Made by a program: the position numbers and the translations under genes. Shown piece by piece: positions 52,331 to 60,846 of a stretch of DNA of 64,000 bases (position 1 is the stretch's first letter; each line of letters starts with the position of its first letter). This DNA comes from an uncultured Methylomonas sp. (GTDB lineage: Bacteria > Pseudomonadota > Gammaproteobacteria > Methylococcales > Methylomonadaceae). The notes under the pieces were generated by a model. The model had not been told where the DNA came from, did not search any database, and saw nothing but the letters and a program-made list of their open reading frames with translations. The stretch spans positions 62,001 through 126,000 of the forward strand of contig CAKZJE010000031.1 in assembly GCA_936941155.1 (NCBI GenBank). The letters run 5' to 3'.

Positions 52331-53458
52331 ATGATGACAGTTGAAGCCGGAGTTTTAGAACGTTATTCTGCGGGCGCAGAAACCAGACAAGCCGATTTAT
52401 GTTGCCCTGTGGATTACGACAGAAGTTTGCTTGCCTTATTGCCGCAGGAAATTATTGAAAAAGATTATGGTTGTGGCGACCCGTCACGCTATGTCAAATC
52501 TGGCAATGTTGTATTAGATTTAGGTTCAGGCTCAGGCAAAATTTGTTATATGGCAGCGCAATTAGTCGGTGAAACTGGCAAAGTGATTGGCGTGGACATG
52601 AATGACGACATGCTGGCATTAGCACGCAAATACACCGCAGAAATGGCGCAAAAATTAGGTTCTGACCGCGTGCACTTTGTGAAAGGTCAAATTCAGGATT
52701 TAGCTTTAGATTTAGCGGCAATGGATGCGTATTTGCAAAAAAATCCTATTTCTAAAGCGGAAGATGTGATTCATTTGCGCACTTGGCAAGAGCAACAACG
52801 CAAAGCCGCGCCGCTGATTGCCGATAATTCCATTGATTTAGTGGTCTCAAATTGTGTTTTAAATTTGGTGCGCGATAGCGATAAAACGCAATTAGTGCAA
52901 GAAATTTTTCGCGTGACCAAACCGGGTGGGCGCGTGGCAATTTCAGATATTGTCAGCGATGAGCCAGTGCCAGAGCATTTAAAGCAAAATCAACAATTGT
53001 GGAGCGGCTGCATTTCGGGAGCACTGCAAGAACATGAATTTTTACAAGCCTTTCTTGCCGCCGGTTTTATTGCCGTGAAATACGACAAATGGGAAACCCA
53101 GCCTTGGCAAGTAGTGGAAGGCATTGAATTTCGCTCCGTGACGATTACCGCAGTCAAACCGCAAAATGAGCCGTGTATTGATAAAGGTCACGCTGTGATA
53201 TATCGCGGGGCTTTTTCAAAAGTGTATGATGATGAAGGGCATGTGTATTTGCGTGGACAGCGCATGGCAGTTTGTGAGCGTAACTTTAAATTGCTAACTA
53301 GCGACGTATTCGGCAATGACTTTATTGGCATCGCCCCCATGACAGAATCGGAAGGAAAACTGTGGGATTGTCACCCTGGCACGATCAGAGCAGTGGCAGA
53401 AACCAAAGGCGGGGTATATCAAGATAATAATTGCTGTAATACAACTAGCTGTTGTTGA
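52331..53458 (+). CDS. arsM: Arsenite S-adenosylmethionine methyltransferase-like protein
   Basis: 375 residues. SAM loop LDLGSGSGKICYMAAQLVGETG (motif I, about 59-80) with GVDMNDDML; Cys positions LCCPVDYD (about 24-25), SNCVLNLV and SGCISGALQEHEF match the three As(III)-binding Cys regions of ArsM. The C-terminal ~110 residues, a part found only in some members, end in CCNTTSCC, a likely extra metal(loid)-binding tail. ArsM makes methylated arsenicals for detoxification or as a toxin. No arsR is adjacent; the three-receiver gene lies just upstream. Confidence 0.82.
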   Translation: MMTVEAGVLERYSAGAETRQADLCCPVDYDRSLLALLPQEIIEKDYGCGDPSRYVKSGNVVLDLGSGSGKICYMAAQLVGETGKVIGVDMNDDMLALARKYTAEMAQKLGSDRVHFVKGQIQDLALDLAAMDAYLQKNPISKAEDVIHLRTWQEQQRKAAPLIADNSIDLVVSNCVLNLVRDSDKTQLVQEIFRVTKPGGRVAISDIVSDEPVPEHLKQNQQLWSGCISGALQEHEFLQAFLAAGFIAVKYDKWETQPWQVVEGIEFRSVTITAVKPQNEPCIDKGHAVIYRGAFSKVYDDEGHVYLRGQRMAVCERNFKLLTSDVFGNDFIGIAPMTESEGKLWDCHPGTIRAVAETKGGVYQDNNCCNTTSCC

Positions 53459-53656
53459 AAAGATAATGATTTGATTACTATTGTTTTTTTTGAAGAGTCA
53501 TCTCAAAATAGCACAGCAAAACAATGAGAGTTTAAAGCAGCAACTGAAAATACTCGCCTTATCTTAGGGACGAACATTGCAAGACTTTTACGCTGTAACA
53601 ACATTTTCGGTTTTTTACCCCCTTACCGCTTGCAAGAATAACTTTTGGATTATTGT

Positions 53657-54190
53657 ATGTTAGAAACTAATGAAGAATTCGATATAGAGTTTGATGCAGA
53701 ACTTACCATGGATGATTTATTGACTTACGCTAAATCATTTTCAGGGCTGCAAGCAGAAGATGAAGCGTGCTTAAAAAACATTGCGCCGCTAGTGACTCCC
53801 CACCTGACTGAAATCACCGATTCGTTTTATACAAACCTAAATAATATTCCAGAAGCAGCATTTTTTATCAAAGGGCGCGAAGAAAAACTGAAAATCACGC
53901 ATTTAAATTGGCTTACCAGTTTATTCACTCGAAATATTGATATTAACTTTGTCACTGCCATGTACAAAACAGGCGATACGCATGTAAAAGTGCATTTGCC
54001 GATTGAATTTATGGTCGGCGCAATAACGTTGATGAATAATGATTTAATTAAACTGATGTTTAAGCTGTTCCCTGACAATCCGCAGCAGTGCATGAATGCA
54101 ATCAAAGCCATTAATGCCGTCACAGGGTTGTCATTAATGCTGATGCTGTATTCATTTCATGTTTTAACCAATGTGGCTGCCGATAGCTAA
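53657..54190 (+). CDS. Protoglobin-domain heme protein
   Basis: 177 residues from ATG 53657. A globin-sensor fold: FSGLQAEDEACLKNIAPLVTPHLTEITDSFY, then THLNWLTSLF and TGDTHVKVHLPIEFMVGA, where the H before the VxxxxP stretch is the expected proximal heme ligand; the helical end fits PF11563. No output domain is fused, so it is a free-standing gas sensor or carrier. The next gene is a heme-sensing HD-GYP protein, which could be its partner. Confidence 0.85.
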   Translation: MLETNEEFDIEFDAELTMDDLLTYAKSFSGLQAEDEACLKNIAPLVTPHLTEITDSFYTNLNNIPEAAFFIKGREEKLKITHLNWLTSLFTRNIDINFVTAMYKTGDTHVKVHLPIEFMVGAITLMNNDLIKLMFKLFPDNPQQCMNAIKAINAVTGLSLMLMLYSFHVLTNVAADS

Positions 54191-54245
54191 AACAAGATTT
54201 TTCAAAACGTTGCTTTGGAACGTGCATGAAATAAGCTCGACAGCT

Positions 54246-54290
54246 GTAGGTGCGAATTCATTCGCACAGTGCGGATAAATCCGCACCTAC
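54246..54290. repeat. Palindromic repeat, family E
   Basis: 45 bases, outer arms GTAGGTGCG / CGCACCTAC, with GAATTCATTC and GGATAAATCC inner segments, between protoglobin and HD-GYP genes. A degenerate copy is at 56814-56858. Confidence 0.85.
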
Positions 54291-54419
54291 ACAAAATAAA
54301 CTTGCATAAGTTGTTTCGTGCTCATTTCCTTGCTATAGAAAACTGTCATTTCAATTAACCTCGTTTGGATTTAAACACCACTGTATTTCAACAAACACCT
54401 AACGGCAAAAGAGCTGACT

Positions 54420-56774
54420 ATGAAAAAGAACAAAGCTAACTTACTGTTTGTGGTGATTGTGCTGATAAGTGTTGCCGCAATGTTATATAGCCTTGTGATA
54501 AACACGCAAAAGCAGATTCAATTGTGTGAAGAAAAACTCATTCAAGAAGCGATTGCGCATTTTGACAATATGGTGATTACGCGCAGTTGGAGTGCCATCT
54601 ATGGCGGTGTTTATGTGAAACCCATTGCAGGATTAAAACCGAATCCTTATTTAAAAAACAACAGCTTGCAAACCGCCGATGGACAAACGCTGATTAAAAT
54701 TAATCCAGCGTGGATGACGCGCCAAATTTCTGAATTATCCAATAAAAAAAACGGCTACTACTACAGAATCACCAGCCTAAATCCTATCAATCCGCACAAT
54801 GCCGCCGACGCTTTTGAAACCAAAGCTCTGCGATATTTTCAGCAGCATCAAGATAAAAAATATTATTACTACCTAAGCCCTGATAAAGCAGTTTTCAATT
54901 TTATGGGCGCGTTAAAAACCGAAGCAGAATGTTTAGCCTGTCACGGCTACCAAGGCTATCAAGTTGACGATATTCGCGGCGGCATTCGTGTTTCCATTCC
55001 CACGCATCTTTTGCAAAAAGAAACGCGCAGTATTTACACACAGGCTTATAGCAATATGATTTTTATTGTGATTTTGGGCGTGGGCGTGTTGCTGGTTTTC
55101 TTTCGCTTAGTGGGAAATTTATATCAACAGCAACAAAAAATAGAGTTGTTGAATCAATCGTTAGAAAAAAAGGTGATTGATAGAACGCATAGCCTAGAAA
55201 AACTGTATTGCCATGAAAAATACATTAAAGACTTATTGAAAACTGTTTCCAATGTAAATGAACTGTTATTCGCCTCAATGTCTGTGCAAAGCGTGTTAAA
55301 AAACACCACCGAAGAATTGGCAAAACACACGCATTACCGCTTCACTTGGGTTGGCATGATTAAAGACAATTTATTGGAAATTGCCCATAAATCGCATGAA
55401 AACTCCGAGATTTTGGATAAAGATGTTTACCATTTTGCAGAAAACTTGTTAGGCGAGCAAACTAGCGCGGCACTTCAGGCGATTATTAAAAATCAAACGA
55501 TTATCAAAGCTTATGAAAGTGAAGAAACTGAATTAGAACAAAAACGTCGCCACAGCGATTATCAGCTGCACTGGATGATTGCCATTCCGTTGATAACCAA
55601 CGAATGTGAACAACCTTTTGGCGTGTTTAATGTGTATTCGGATCGCGAAAAAGGTTTTGAGCCTGAAGAAATCAATGTGTTAGAGCGGCTGGCGATTGAT
55701 ATTGGCTTGATTTTGCATTCGCATAAACAAAAAGCGATTTTAGAGCAAATGGAGCTGCAAAAAGTTTCTAATTATGAAGAAACGATTTTAGCGTTTGTGA
55801 ATATTATTGAGCAGCGTGACACCTACACCGCAGGGCATACGTTGCGGGTGGCGGATTATTGTACAAAAATTGCCACAGCGTTAAATATTGATGAAAAACA
55901 CATCAAAAAACTGGCGCAAGCGGCGATTTTGCACGATATTGGCAAAGTGGCAACGCCCGATGCGGTGTTATTGAAACCGGGCAAACTGACAAATTTAGAA
56001 TACGAACTTATCAAACAACATGCTTATGCCGGTTTTAATATGTTGTCGAAAATTGATATGTATAAAGATTTAGCCGAAATCATTCGTTATCACCATGTTA
56101 GATACGACGGCTCAGGCTATCCTGCCACCCAATCACCGGATGATGTGCCGTTTTTATCGCATATTATGGCGGTTGCTGATGCGTTTGATGCGATGACCAC
56201 AAATCGCATTTACAAACCCAGACAGACAGTCAAGCAAGCCTTAGTCGAAATAGCCAGTTATTCGGGCACTCAGTTTCATCCGCAAGTGGTTGCTGCGGCT
56301 GTGAAAGTTCTTGCTGATGTGCAAGTGCATAACACCAGTCAAAAGCCCGGCACTGAATTGGAACAAAAACGGTTTTCCTATTTTTTTGAAGATTCGCTCA
56401 CCAATCTATACAACGAAAATTATTTGCAAATTGTGTTGTCGAATTTGCAACGCGCACATCATTGTTTTTATTTGCTGTTATTAAGTAACTTTTCCCAATA
56501 CAACAAAAAGCAAGGCTGGGAGCAAGGAAACTTGCTGTTAATTGAATTAGCAAAAAACTTAAAAGAACAATTTCCGAAAGCATTAGCGTTTCGTTATCAC
56601 GGTGATGATTTTGTGTTGCTATTTGAAGAACATGTTGAAATAGATGAAAAAAATTTGGCAAAACTGCCGTTGTTAGCCAATAACGGCATTGGCATCGTGC
56701 TGAAGCATTTGGAGCTGGAAAGCATTGATTATGAAATTGCGACGATTTACAAAAAAATCACCAAGCACGCTTAG
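54420..56774 (+). CDS. Heme-sensing HD-GYP phosphodiesterase with degenerate GGDEF
   Basis: 784 residues. Membrane helix (8-24), periplasmic Tll0287-like/DUF3365 domain with CLACH (about 171-175, CxxCH heme c site), helix (about 210-230), GAF-like part (about 285-435), HD-GYP (about 455-635: HDIGK and YHHVRYDGSGYP), and a final GGDEF-like domain reading YHGDDFVLLF, so not catalytic. HD-GYP domains hydrolyse cyclic di-GMP to GMP. Input is heme-linked redox or gas sensing (inference). Upstream gap carries a family E repeat. Confidence 0.92.
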   Translation: MKKNKANLLFVVIVLISVAAMLYSLVINTQKQIQLCEEKLIQEAIAHFDNMVITRSWSAIYGGVYVKPIAGLKPNPYLKNNSLQTADGQTLIKINPAWMTRQISELSNKKNGYYYRITSLNPINPHNAADAFETKALRYFQQHQDKKYYYYLSPDKAVFNFMGALKTEAECLACHGYQGYQVDDIRGGIRVSIPTHLLQKETRSIYTQAYSNMIFIVILGVGVLLVFFRLVGNLYQQQQKIELLNQSLEKKVIDRTHSLEKLYCHEKYIKDLLKTVSNVNELLFASMSVQSVLKNTTEELAKHTHYRFTWVGMIKDNLLEIAHKSHENSEILDKDVYHFAENLLGEQTSAALQAIIKNQTIIKAYESEETELEQKRRHSDYQLHWMIAIPLITNECEQPFGVFNVYSDREKGFEPEEINVLERLAIDIGLILHSHKQKAILEQMELQKVSNYEETILAFVNIIEQRDTYTAGHTLRVADYCTKIATALNIDEKHIKKLAQAAILHDIGKVATPDAVLLKPGKLTNLEYELIKQHAYAGFNMLSKIDMYKDLAEIIRYHHVRYDGSGYPATQSPDDVPFLSHIMAVADAFDAMTTNRIYKPRQTVKQALVEIASYSGTQFHPQVVAAAVKVLADVQVHNTSQKPGTELEQKRFSYFFEDSLTNLYNENYLQIVLSNLQRAHHCFYLLLLSNFSQYNKKQGWEQGNLLLIELAKNLKEQFPKALAFRYHGDDFVLLFEEHVEIDEKNLAKLPLLANNGIGIVLKHLELESIDYEIATIYKKITKHA

Positions 56775-56929
56775 AACGCGACTAAAAAAACGCCGTGATT
56801 TTTGAATGACAATGTAAGAACTAATTCATTCGCCTTGGGCGATTAAAATCGCACCTACAAAATGATAAATTTAAAGGATTTAGAGAAGTTATGATTGAGC
56901 GAATCCTTGATTTTTTCACAAAGTTTCTC

Positions 56930-56947
56930 AAGACGATCAGTCGTCTT
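56930..56947. repeat. Palindromic repeat, family A
   Basis: AAGACGATCAGTCGTCTT, identical to the copy at 33683 including the AAAAAATTT that follows. Confidence 0.9.
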
Positions 56948-56966
56948 AAAAAATTTCAGCACAATT

Positions 56967-56999
56967 AAACCTTTCAGATTTCTAAAACATGGAAGGTTT
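56967..56999. repeat. Palindromic repeat, family C (degenerate)
   Basis: AAACCTTTCAG...ATGGAAGGTTT with several mismatches in the stem and a T-run after it. Confidence 0.75.
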
Positions 57000-57088
57000 T
57001 TTTACACAGTTTTATTTCGCTGCGATTACAAACTGAAAGCCTATTAGAAGTTTATGCTGCATAAATAAATAGACTTACCTAGCCTTAA

Positions 57089-57117
57089 TTGCTTTATCAG
57101 ACCGATTGCAGTACAAT
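57089..57117 (+). promoter_or_regulatory. Sigma-70-like promoter of the SRPBCC-LOV operon
   Basis: TTGCTT at 57089-57094 and TACAAT at 57112-57117, 17 bases apart. Start of transcription would fall at about 57124, at the palindrome below. Confidence 0.55.
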
Positions 57118-57121
57118 CAAG

Positions 57122-57138
57122 CTGAGTAATTTACTCAG
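57122..57138. promoter_or_regulatory. Operator-like palindrome at the predicted transcription start
   Basis: CTGAGTAATTTACTCAG, a perfect 17-base palindrome, sits between the -10 box and the AGGAG ribosome site (57141-57145). Position suits repressor blocking; the binding protein is unknown. Confidence 0.55.
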
Positions 57139-57153
57139 TTAGGAGAAAGTGCC

Positions 57154-57633
57154 ATGCAAATCAAATTGCCATTTGATTCATCCAAGCCGGTTATCGGTGA
57201 GGCAAGTGTAGAAATTGACAAACCCATTCACGAAGTTTTTTCTTATATAGGGACGTACTTTTTTGAAAATTATCCCAAATGGGCGGTGGAAGTTGTTGAA
57301 TTTGAACCTTTAGATGGCAAAGATGTTTTTGTTGGCGCAAAGGCAAAACAAATCCGTAAAGACAACGGTACAAAAGTTGAATCTGTTTTTGCAATTATAG
57401 ATTTTCAGCCGAATTCAAAACTGATGCTGCAAGGACTCGCAGATCCCTACAAACATAGCTATTTATTAGAAAGCGATTCGCAAAAACCCACCCTCTTAAC
57501 GTTTCAGTTTCAATTGCTGGAGCTAGATGTTTTTATGCGACCTTTTCAAAAACTGATTCGTTCTACGATTGAAGATGGCGCGGAAAATACAGTTGCCAAT
57601 ATAAAAAACTTAATCGCCGCAGAATGCGCTTAA
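57154..57633 (+). CDS. SRPBCC-family (START-like) protein
   Basis: 159 residues. A single helix-grip domain: EASVEIDKPIHEVFSYIGTYFFENYPKWAVEVVEFEPL at the start (ligand-pocket strand and loop), WAVEVVEF, SKLMLQGLADPYKHSYLLE and a long C-terminal helix. SRPBCC proteins bind hydrophobic ligands in a deep pocket. First gene of a three-gene unit with LOV and hydroxylase-like genes (39- and 41-base gaps). AGGAG lies eight bases before the ATG. Confidence 0.82.
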   Translation: MQIKLPFDSSKPVIGEASVEIDKPIHEVFSYIGTYFFENYPKWAVEVVEFEPLDGKDVFVGAKAKQIRKDNGTKVESVFAIIDFQPNSKLMLQGLADPYKHSYLLESDSQKPTLLTFQFQLLELDVFMRPFQKLIRSTIEDGAENTVANIKNLIAAECA

Positions 57634-57672
57634 GCCCGCTTTCCCCTTTATTCCCCGCATTGGAGATTTATT

Positions 57673-58128
57673 ATGCAGTTTGTTGTTGAAAAAGATGGCG
57701 GGCTGATTCCGCAAGTGCTTGCCGCAATTTTAGATGAATGTGTCAACGGCGTTACCTTAGCGGATCCTGATTTGGAAGACGCGCCCATTGTCTATGCAAA
57801 TAAAGCCTTTGAACGATTAACAGGCTACACGCAAGCGGAAATTGTGGGTCACAATTGTCGTTTTTTGCAAGGTGAAGATAGAGAACAAGAAGCACGCTAT
57901 TTGATTGCAGCGGCAATGCAAAAGCATGAAGCGGTTGAAGTCACGTTACGCAATTACAAAAAGGATGGCACATTATTTTTCAATCATTTGAAAATAGTCC
58001 CATTACTTGATAGAAAACAACGCGTTATTTATTATTTGGGTGTGCAATACGACATCACGCAGCAAGTGAATGCCAGTAATGAAATTAAATCCTTAACTGA
58101 TCTATTAAATACAATGTCGCCTAAATAG
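57673..58128 (+). CDS. Short LOV (blue-light receptor) protein
   Basis: 151 residues, one PAS/LOV domain with short helical ends. GHNCRFLQG at about 59-67 is the LOV flavin signature, with photoactive Cys62; IVYANKAFERLTGY and the later NYKKDGTLFFNHLKIVPL (FMN-binding Asn residues) agree. In LOV proteins blue light forms a Cys-flavin bond. No effector is fused, as in short LOV proteins of Pseudomonas. Placed between SRPBCC and hydroxylase-like genes. Confidence 0.9.
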   Translation: MQFVVEKDGGLIPQVLAAILDECVNGVTLADPDLEDAPIVYANKAFERLTGYTQAEIVGHNCRFLQGEDREQEARYLIAAAMQKHEAVEVTLRNYKKDGTLFFNHLKIVPLLDRKQRVIYYLGVQYDITQQVNASNEIKSLTDLLNTMSPK

Positions 58129-58169
58129 CATTCAAATAGCAAAGCAGTTTTAAAAAAAAGGGGAAGGGA

Positions 58170-59003
58170 ATGAGCGCAACAGAAAATGTCAGCACAGCAA
58201 GTGGTTTAGTTTTTAACGAGGTTTTATTCGGCTTGGCTTTGCTTGCTTTTGTGATTTTACTTGTCATGGAAAAAGCTCATCCTTACCGACAATTTCCCAA
58301 TAAAATTTACAAAGAATCGTTTGTCACCAACACCGAAGCTTTTTTAATTAATAACGTTATTTTAACGGTATTAAAAGCTTCATCTTTGTTTTTAGTTGCG
58401 CAAAAGTTTTCCTCGCACGGTTTGCTCGCAGATATGGACAATGGCGTTATCAAAGGATTTTTAGCCTTTATTTGCTTTGATTTTGCCATTTATATTTGGC
58501 ACGTTGCCAGCCACAAATTTGAATGGTTATGGCGGTTTCATAAAATTCATCACAGTGACAAAAGTTTTAATGTGTCCACCGGCTTTCGGTTTCACGTTTT
58601 CGATTTATTGCTGGAAATCATTTACAAATGTATTTTTGTAATTGTGATTGGCGTAGATGCGTATTTGGTGCTTTCCATTGAAATCATTGAATTATTTTTC
58701 ATCTTTTTTCATCACGCCAATCTGCGCGTTCCGAATGAAGAAAAAATTTCGCAATATATTATTACCCCCTCTCTGCACCGCACGCATCATTCTACCTTGC
58801 GCAAAGAACACGATAGCAATTATGGGATTGTGTTAGCCGGCTGGGATAGATTATTTGGCACGCGCCAAGAATTGATTCCTGAAAATATCGGCTTAGATTT
58901 GATTGAGGCAGAAAACTTTATTCAATTGTTTTCGTTAGCTTTTATTACGGAACGCAAAATTAAACAACTGTTAAGCTGGATTCCAAAAGGCAAAAAAGAA
59001 TAG
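58170..59003 (+). CDS. Sterol desaturase/fatty-acid hydroxylase-family membrane protein
   Basis: 277 residues, about four membrane helices. The di-iron histidine boxes appear as HVASH (HX3H), HKIHH (HxxHH) and HRTHH (HxxHH) in the right order, then the HDSNYGIVLAGWDRLFGT signature of the family. It would hydroxylate or desaturate a lipid in the membrane; the substrate cannot be told. GGGAAGGGAATG is the start context. Third gene of the SRPBCC-LOV unit. Confidence 0.88.
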   Translation: MSATENVSTASGLVFNEVLFGLALLAFVILLVMEKAHPYRQFPNKIYKESFVTNTEAFLINNVILTVLKASSLFLVAQKFSSHGLLADMDNGVIKGFLAFICFDFAIYIWHVASHKFEWLWRFHKIHHSDKSFNVSTGFRFHVFDLLLEIIYKCIFVIVIGVDAYLVLSIEIIELFFIFFHHANLRVPNEEKISQYIITPSLHRTHHSTLRKEHDSNYGIVLAGWDRLFGTRQELIPENIGLDLIEAENFIQLFSLAFITERKIKQLLSWIPKGKKE

Positions 59004-59087
59004 ACTTATTTTAACTTTACTAATCAATCAGTTATAGAAAAAATCAATTTAAAAAGTATTCTTTTAAACGGTTGATTTTATTATCTG

Positions 59088-59117
59088 CTGGAGTACAAAA
59101 CATGTTTTGCACTCCAG
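59088..59117. repeat. Palindromic repeat, family F-like
   Basis: CTGGAGTACAAAACATGTTTTGCACTCCAG, a 30-base imperfect palindrome, shares the TGGAGT/ACTCCA ends with 31533-31589. It follows the hydroxylase gene by 84 bases, so may end that operon. Confidence 0.75.
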
Positions 59118-59207
59118 TTTTTGAACTATAACACTTTGATATATAAGCATACTTTGTTAAAACAAGTCTAATAAATCTCTCATTCATATCAACAATGGAG
59201 CTTGGCA

Positions 59208-60164
59208 ATGCTTATTAAAACTGAATCCGAAATTCCTGCCAGTGAAATTACCGACCCGTTGATTTTTAAGGAGCGGCGCACGATTATCAAAGCGTTGTTG
59301 GCAATGGGAATTACAGGGGCTGCCATGCCAGTTGCGTTAGCGAATAATCAAAAACCAAAATGGCAAAATTTAGCCCACGATAATCTTTCCAATCTTGCTT
59401 TGCCGCCTACGCCCGCTGAGTTAGTTAAAAACTATACCAATTATTACGAGTTTTCTTTGAATAAAGAAGATTCAACTTCGTTAGCGCAAACCTTGCGCAC
59501 CGATCCTTGGTCTGTGGAAATCAGTGGCGAAGTGGAAAAGCCCGGCACTTATCATTTGGAAGATATTTTGCGCCAACAAACCTTGCAAGAGCGGATTTAT
59601 CGGTTTCGATGTGTGGAGGCGTGGTCAATGGTTGTGCCTTGGGTGGGATTTTCGTTAGGTAATTTACTGAAAACCGTGAAGCCGTTATCTACAGCAAAGT
59701 TTGTAAAATTTACTACCGTGCATCAACCTGATGTGATGCAAAATCAACGCAATCAGGCGATTTTGGAATGGCCATATATTGAAGGATTGCGGATTGATGA
59801 GGCAATGCACCCACTAACGATGTTAGCGATTGGGATGTATGGCGACATTTTGCCGAAACAAAACGGTGCGCCATTGCGTTTAGTTGTGCCTTGGAAATAT
59901 GGTTTTAAAAGCATTAAGGCGATTGTGAAAATTGAGTTGTTAAAAAAACCGCCGCTAACCAGTTGGAATAAATCCGCGCCGCGTGAATATGGTTTTTATG
60001 CCAATGTAAACCCAGCGGTATCGCATCCGCGCTGGAGTCAAAGCAGTGAACGACAACTAGGCAGCAGTTTTTTTACCCCACGCAGACAAACAGAATTATT
60101 TAATGGCTATGGTGCACAAGTCGCTTCACTATACCGTGATATGGACTTAGAGCACTTTTTCTGA
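59208..60164 (+). CDS. msrP: Protein-methionine-sulfoxide reductase catalytic subunit
   Basis: 318 residues from ATG 59208, with GGAG eight bases upstream. Molybdopterin enzyme (YedY) of the periplasm that repairs oxidised Met. A Tat signal (KERRTIIKALLAMGITGAAM) supports export after folding. YRFRCVEAWSMVVPW holds the Mo-binding Cys. PWKYGFKSIKAIVKI and TSWN follow. msrQ overlaps by one base. Confidence 0.94.
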   Translation: MLIKTESEIPASEITDPLIFKERRTIIKALLAMGITGAAMPVALANNQKPKWQNLAHDNLSNLALPPTPAELVKNYTNYYEFSLNKEDSTSLAQTLRTDPWSVEISGEVEKPGTYHLEDILRQQTLQERIYRFRCVEAWSMVVPWVGFSLGNLLKTVKPLSTAKFVKFTTVHQPDVMQNQRNQAILEWPYIEGLRIDEAMHPLTMLAIGMYGDILPKQNGAPLRLVVPWKYGFKSIKAIVKIELLKKPPLTSWNKSAPREYGFYANVNPAVSHPRWSQSSERQLGSSFFTPRRQTELFNGYGAQVASLYRDMDLEHFF

Positions 60165-60784
60165 TGACGTTACCAAGCAACAAAATCTGGTTTTTCACTA
60201 TTGTAGGATGCTGTCTCCCTTTGTTGTGGCTAATTGTTGATATTGCAGCGAATAATCTCGGCGGAAATCCGATTCAAGCCCTGCATATTCGCTTAGGGGA
60301 TTGGGCATTGCGGTTTTTATGGATAACGTTGGCAATTACGCCGCTGCAAACCGTCACAAAATGGCGTGGCATGACGGATTATCGACAATTGCTGGGATTG
60401 TGCGCATTTTTTTATGCAACGTTGCATTTGCTGGTATATTTGGTGGTTGACCAAGGCATGATGTGGCAGGCGATTGCGGTGGACATTCTTGAAAGCCCGT
60501 ATATTTGGTTTGGGGTGCTGGCGTATCTGATTATTTTCGCGCTGGCGATAACCTCACCGAAGTTTGCTAAAAAGCAGATGGGGAAAAACTGGAAAAAACT
60601 GCATCGCTTGATTTATTTTGCTTCCGTTGCAGCGATTATTCATTATTTTTGGCAATTAAAAGGCAATTTAGCAGAGCCGGTTATGTATTTGGTTTTATTG
60701 GCATTGCTGTTGGGTTTTCGCGTTTTGGTGTGGTTGAAAAATGCAAAATTTACCAAAATGATGATTCCCAAAGGGCGTAATTAA
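60164..60784 (+). CDS. msrQ: Protein-methionine-sulfoxide reductase heme subunit
   Basis: 206 residues, about six membrane helices, with the ferric-reductase-like domain of MsrQ (YedZ): DWALRFLWITLAITPLQTV, DYRQLLGLCAFFYATLHLLVYLV and WKKLHRLIYFASVAAIIHYFW, the His residues of which bind b-type heme. Passes electrons from the quinone pool to MsrP. Coupled by overlap ATGA with msrP. Confidence 0.94.
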   Translation: MTLPSNKIWFFTIVGCCLPLLWLIVDIAANNLGGNPIQALHIRLGDWALRFLWITLAITPLQTVTKWRGMTDYRQLLGLCAFFYATLHLLVYLVVDQGMMWQAIAVDILESPYIWFGVLAYLIIFALAITSPKFAKKQMGKNWKKLHRLIYFASVAAIIHYFWQLKGNLAEPVMYLVLLALLLGFRVLVWLKNAKFTKMMIPKGRN

Positions 60785-60810
60785 AAACGTTTTGTATTAT
60801 TTGTGAATTT

Positions 60811-60844
60811 CAGCTTTAGCTGTTGCAGCAAAATAGCTAAAGCG
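60811..60844. repeat. Palindromic repeat, family F-like
   Basis: GCTTTAGCT (60813-60821) and AGCTAAAGC (60835-60843) in the convergent gap between msrQ and the tgpA-like gene; likely also a terminator. Related to the inner hairpins at 31533-31589. Confidence 0.7.
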
Positions 60845-60846
60845 TG

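Larger units (their letters stand above)
56775..57153. other. 379-base gap with three repeats and a promoter
   Basis: Degenerate family E (56814-56858), family A (56930-56947) and degenerate family C (56967-56999) follow in order, then the promoter and operator-like palindrome of the SRPBCC-LOV operon. No ORF seen. Confidence 0.8.
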
